Below are positions 61,705 through 64,000 of a stretch of 64,000 nucleotides of DNA, one piece after another (position 1 is the stretch's first letter; each line of letters opens with the position of its first letter). The DNA is from Leptospira bandrabouensis (GTDB lineage: Bacteria; Spirochaetota; Leptospiria; Leptospirales; Leptospiraceae): contig NZ_RQHT01000012.1 of assembly GCF_004770905.1 (NCBI RefSeq), positions 248,001-312,000 on the forward strand. Reading direction: 5' to 3'. The notes beneath the pieces are model-generated. The model ran no database searches. It had not been told where the DNA came from and saw only the letters and a list, made by a program, of their open reading frames with translations. A program made the translations under genes and the position numbers.

Positions 61705-62595
61705 ATGGGAAAAAAAAGAGCACTCGTTTTATCAGGGGGAGGTGCGAGAGGTGCTTACCAGGCAGGTGTTTTGCGGTATTTAGAAGAAATCCATTGGAAA
61801 CCAGACATCATTTGTGGAACCTCTGTTGGTGCCATCAATGCTTGTGCCATTGGTTCGGGAATGGATTCCAATAGATTGTCTGAGTTATGGCTTAAACTCA
61901 ACCAAAAACATATTATGAGGTATTCCATTTGGAATATGTTAAAAGGATTATTTCGAAGAAGATATTATCCTTTAGTGGAAACTGATCCCTTAAAAAAATT
62001 TATCCATGAGAACTTGGATTTTTCAAAGTTAAATGAATCTAAAACAAAAATCATCATATCTGCTGTGAATATTTTAACATCAGAACTTAAATTTTTTGAA
62101 AATCCCAATTTAAGAATTGAACATATTTTAGCATCCTCAGCCATACCAATGATTTTTCCTTGGCAGATGATTGATGGAGAACCTTATTGGGATGGGGGAG
62201 TGATGGCTAACACTCCGATCCTTCCTGCGCTCACTCATGAAGCTTCAGAAATTGTGGTAGTTTTACTTTCTCCTGTGGGAGGGGTTCAAATGATGGATGT
62301 TCCAGAAACCAAAGACGAGGCCTTAGAACGATTGTTTGAATTGTATCTTCTCGGTTCATACCGAAGCATAGAACAAGGTTTGGAGTATCGAAAGGCTGTG
62401 ATGAAAGGCCTTACTCCCATTGAGAATTTTTTATTAGGTTTACGAACCCAGTTTAAAAATGCAAAAATTTCAGTCATTGCCCCCAAACGAATGTTAGGGC
62501 TAGTGAGTATTCTTAATTTTAAAAAAGAGCAGGCAGAATTACTACTGCGACATGGTTATGAAGATGCCAAAGAATTTTTTTTAACGAAACCCTAG
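61705..62595 (+). CDS. Patatin-like phospholipase
   Basis: 296 aa: GGGARGAYQAGVLRYLEE, GTSVGAINA with catalytic Ser40, and DGGVMANTPI with Asp163. This is the cytosolic short patatin group (RssA/YjjU like). No signal peptide. Placed directly behind the NlpC/P60 gene and in the same transcript as the cNMP-binding patatin. The stop lies one base from the stop of the convergent kinase gene. Substrate is likely phospholipid acyl esters. Confidence 0.9.
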   Translation: MGKKRALVLSGGGARGAYQAGVLRYLEEIHWKPDIICGTSVGAINACAIGSGMDSNRLSELWLKLNQKHIMRYSIWNMLKGLFRRRYYPLVETDPLKKFIHENLDFSKLNESKTKIIISAVNILTSELKFFENPNLRIEHILASSAIPMIFPWQMIDGEPYWDGGVMANTPILPALTHEASEIVVVLLSPVGGVQMMDVPETKDEALERLFELYLLGSYRSIEQGLEYRKAVMKGLTPIENFLLGLRTQFKNAKISVIAPKRMLGLVSILNFKKEQAELLLRHGYEDAKEFFLTKP

Positions 62596-62596
62596 T

Positions 62597-64000
62597 TCAG
62601 AGTATAGTTTTTGGGAAGGTTAAATAAAAAGTACAACCTTTCCCTAATTCACTTTTTACTTCAATCGATCCTTTCATGGCTTCTATTTGGTGTTTGGCAA
62701 GGAATAATCCCATCCCTTTCCCTTCGATGTCTTGGCGCAATCGGAAATTCATTTTGAATATTTTGTCGCCATGCCGACTAATATCAATTCCTGGACCATT
62801 GTCAGTGATTTCAATTTTTAAAGAATCTTCAGTTTCTTCATACGAAACAAAAATTTTGCAAACTTGATTTGTATTGGAATACTTAATGGCATTGTTTAGA
62901 ATATTATTCACGATGCTATCGAAGTAGGCTTGAAAACCTAAAAGTTTTAGATCTTCTGGCAATTGATTGGTAAACTCTATTTCACGATTGGCTCCATTTT
63001 TTAAGAGTAAAAGTTGGGCATCGATACTTTCTTTGATTAAGATTGTTGATTTTGGAAGTTCCTTTGAATCTTTCTCAATATTCAATAGTTCATTTAAATT
63101 ACGAATGATTTGATCCAATTGATAGGATGAAGATTCAATAAGACCTAATAATACCATATTGGAAGGTGTTTCCTTTAACATCGAAGTAAGGCTTATTAAA
63201 TTAGCAATTGGTGCCCTGAGGTTATGCGAAGTAATATAAGTATATTCTTTTAATCTATCGTTTTGTTTTTTTGTAATTTGAACTAGGGATTCCAATTCTT
63301 TATTTTTTGTTAAAAGTAATGTTTCTTTTTCTAGAAGTGAGTCTTGGATGAGTTTTTGATCATGGATGTTTTGAATGGCTCCATAAAATCCAATACATGT
63401 ATTTTCCAAAAATTTTGGTGTGGCAATGATTCGAATCCAAAATTCATATCCTGATCCCGCACGGACAAGGCATTCTAAATCAAAATTGTCCTTAGTTTTG
63501 ATACAGTGACTTTCTTTTTGATTGATAATGGTTCGAAATAATTCCGTTCCGAAAAAACTTAAATCAGCTCCTTCAATGTGATTGGAGGACTGAACTAGGA
63601 TTTCAGTGGCGACAATGGAAAGAGTGATTTGTTTTTTTGTTAAATCATAGTCAAAACTTCCCACTTTTGCCAAACGATTGGTTCTAAGGAGAAGTTCTTC
63701 CATCCTTTTTCTATCCGAAATATCTCGGTTCTGGATCACGATACCATCGTTAGTTGGCAAAACTTGGTGATAATAATAACCGGGTGCCACATAATTTCCA
63801 GGAATTTGGAATTCTTCTTCTAAAGGGGTATTTGTTTCTGCTACTTTTTTATATTTTTCAAAGAATCCGTTTTCACGATTGATAGGAAAAAGTTGGCAAA
63901 TTCCTTTTCCAATTAATTCCTCTTTTTTCATTCCAAGTTGTTCTACAGCTTTTTCATTTACATCGGAGATAATAAAATCTATGATTTCTCCATCTCTATT
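62597..64000 (-). CDS. PAS-domain sensor histidine kinase (N-terminus cut by window edge)
   Basis: The frame stays open to the right edge past the ATG at 63931, giving at least 467 residues; the first PAS domain clearly starts further right (EIIDFIISDVNEKAVEQLGM upstream of the ATG), so the gene is partial. Domains in the visible part: end of a PAS/PAC pair, a second PAS with PAC (HDQKLIQDSL region), a coiled coil, HisKA-like SHNLRAPIANL, and HATPase-c (NNILNNAIKYSN, DNGPGIDI, GKGMGLFL). No receiver is seen at the C-terminus. Predicted cytoplasmic in this part. Confidence 0.88.
   Translation of the reverse strand, partial: NRDGEIIDFIISDVNEKAVEQLGMKKEELIGKGICQLFPINRENGFFEKYKKVAETNTPLEEEFQIPGNYVAPGYYYHQVLPTNDGIVIQNRDISDRKRMEELLLRTNRLAKVGSFDYDLTKKQITLSIVATEILVQSSNHIEGADLSFFGTELFRTIINQKESHCIKTKDNFDLECLVRAGSGYEFWIRIIATPKFLENTCIGFYGAIQNIHDQKLIQDSLLEKETLLLTKNKELESLVQITKKQNDRLKEYTYITSHNLRAPIANLISLTSMLKETPSNMVLLGLIESSSYQLDQIIRNLNELLNIEKDSKELPKSTILIKESIDAQLLLLKNGANREIEFTNQLPEDLKLLGFQAYFDSIVNNILNNAIKYSNTNQVCKIFVSYEETEDSLKIEITDNGPGIDISRHGDKIFKMNFRLRQDIEGKGMGLFLAKHQIEAMKGSIEVKSELGKGCTFYLTFPKTIL

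Overview
The window looks like chromosomal DNA from a spirochaete of the genus Leptospira, probably the free-living L. biflexa/L. meyeri type. This is inferred from low GC, many short lipoproteins with loose spirochaetal lipoboxes, frequent TTG starts, Leptospira-type families (DUF1574, FG-GAP lipoprotein, FecR-domain lipoprotein, SpoIIE phosphatases with 7TM sensors), a TatT-type TRAP transporter as in Treponema, and flagellar fliS. No database search was possible, so species is not claimed.

Positions 1-5534 are the right end of an integrated mobile element that continues off the left edge. All of its genes run leftward from a tyrosine recombinase: integrase, a 59-aa zinc-ribbon protein, a VapE-type helicase with a DnaA-like N-terminus, three small proteins, a 37-aa membrane protein, a transglutaminase-like protein, and a large protein with xPKxS pentapeptide repeats that is cut by the window edge. 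Just right of the integrase start, 5515-5534 is the 3' tail of a tRNA (T-loop, T-stem and acceptor strand, probably tRNA-Leu), which marks the likely attR. A stretch of repeat-like intergenic DNA follows.

Positions 6.0-28.7 kb are ordinary chromosome with small operons: an AraC regulator with a VOC lipoprotein; an FG-GAP surface lipoprotein; VanW, DUF2452, SPOR-domain and CoaE genes; tRNA-Phe; a divergent MocR regulator/aminotransferase pair with visible operator repeats; a 7TM-SpoIIE phosphatase; an atypical radical SAM protein; a FecR lipoprotein; lipA; an RluB-like pseudouridine synthase; and DUF1574 followed by HPP.

Positions 28.7-43.2 kb hold purN-purH with downstream membrane and secreted genes and transaldolase, fliS with two small partners, a complete TatT/DctP/DctQ/DctM transporter, a DedA-lipoprotein pair, dgt, a GST, and argC overlapping a nucleosidase-like gene.

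Positions 43.4-64 kb hold a heme-binding lipoprotein next to a hybrid sensor kinase, an RND exporter with a TetR-type operator but no local repressor or fusion protein, a bacterial lipocalin, a flippase-like membrane protein, HIT/ROK/LolD and a minimal permease, a membrane TPR protein ending in a degenerate Mrr-like nuclease fold, ruvA, a cNMP-binding patatin, an NlpC/P60 hydrolase, a second patatin, and a sensor kinase cut by the right edge.

The points most worth a second look are the tRNA-tail attachment site and its VapE element, the TPR-Mrr fusion, two genes whose start codons sit inside strong hairpins, the radical SAM protein with a CX8CX2C motif, and a family of structured GC-rich intergenic elements.
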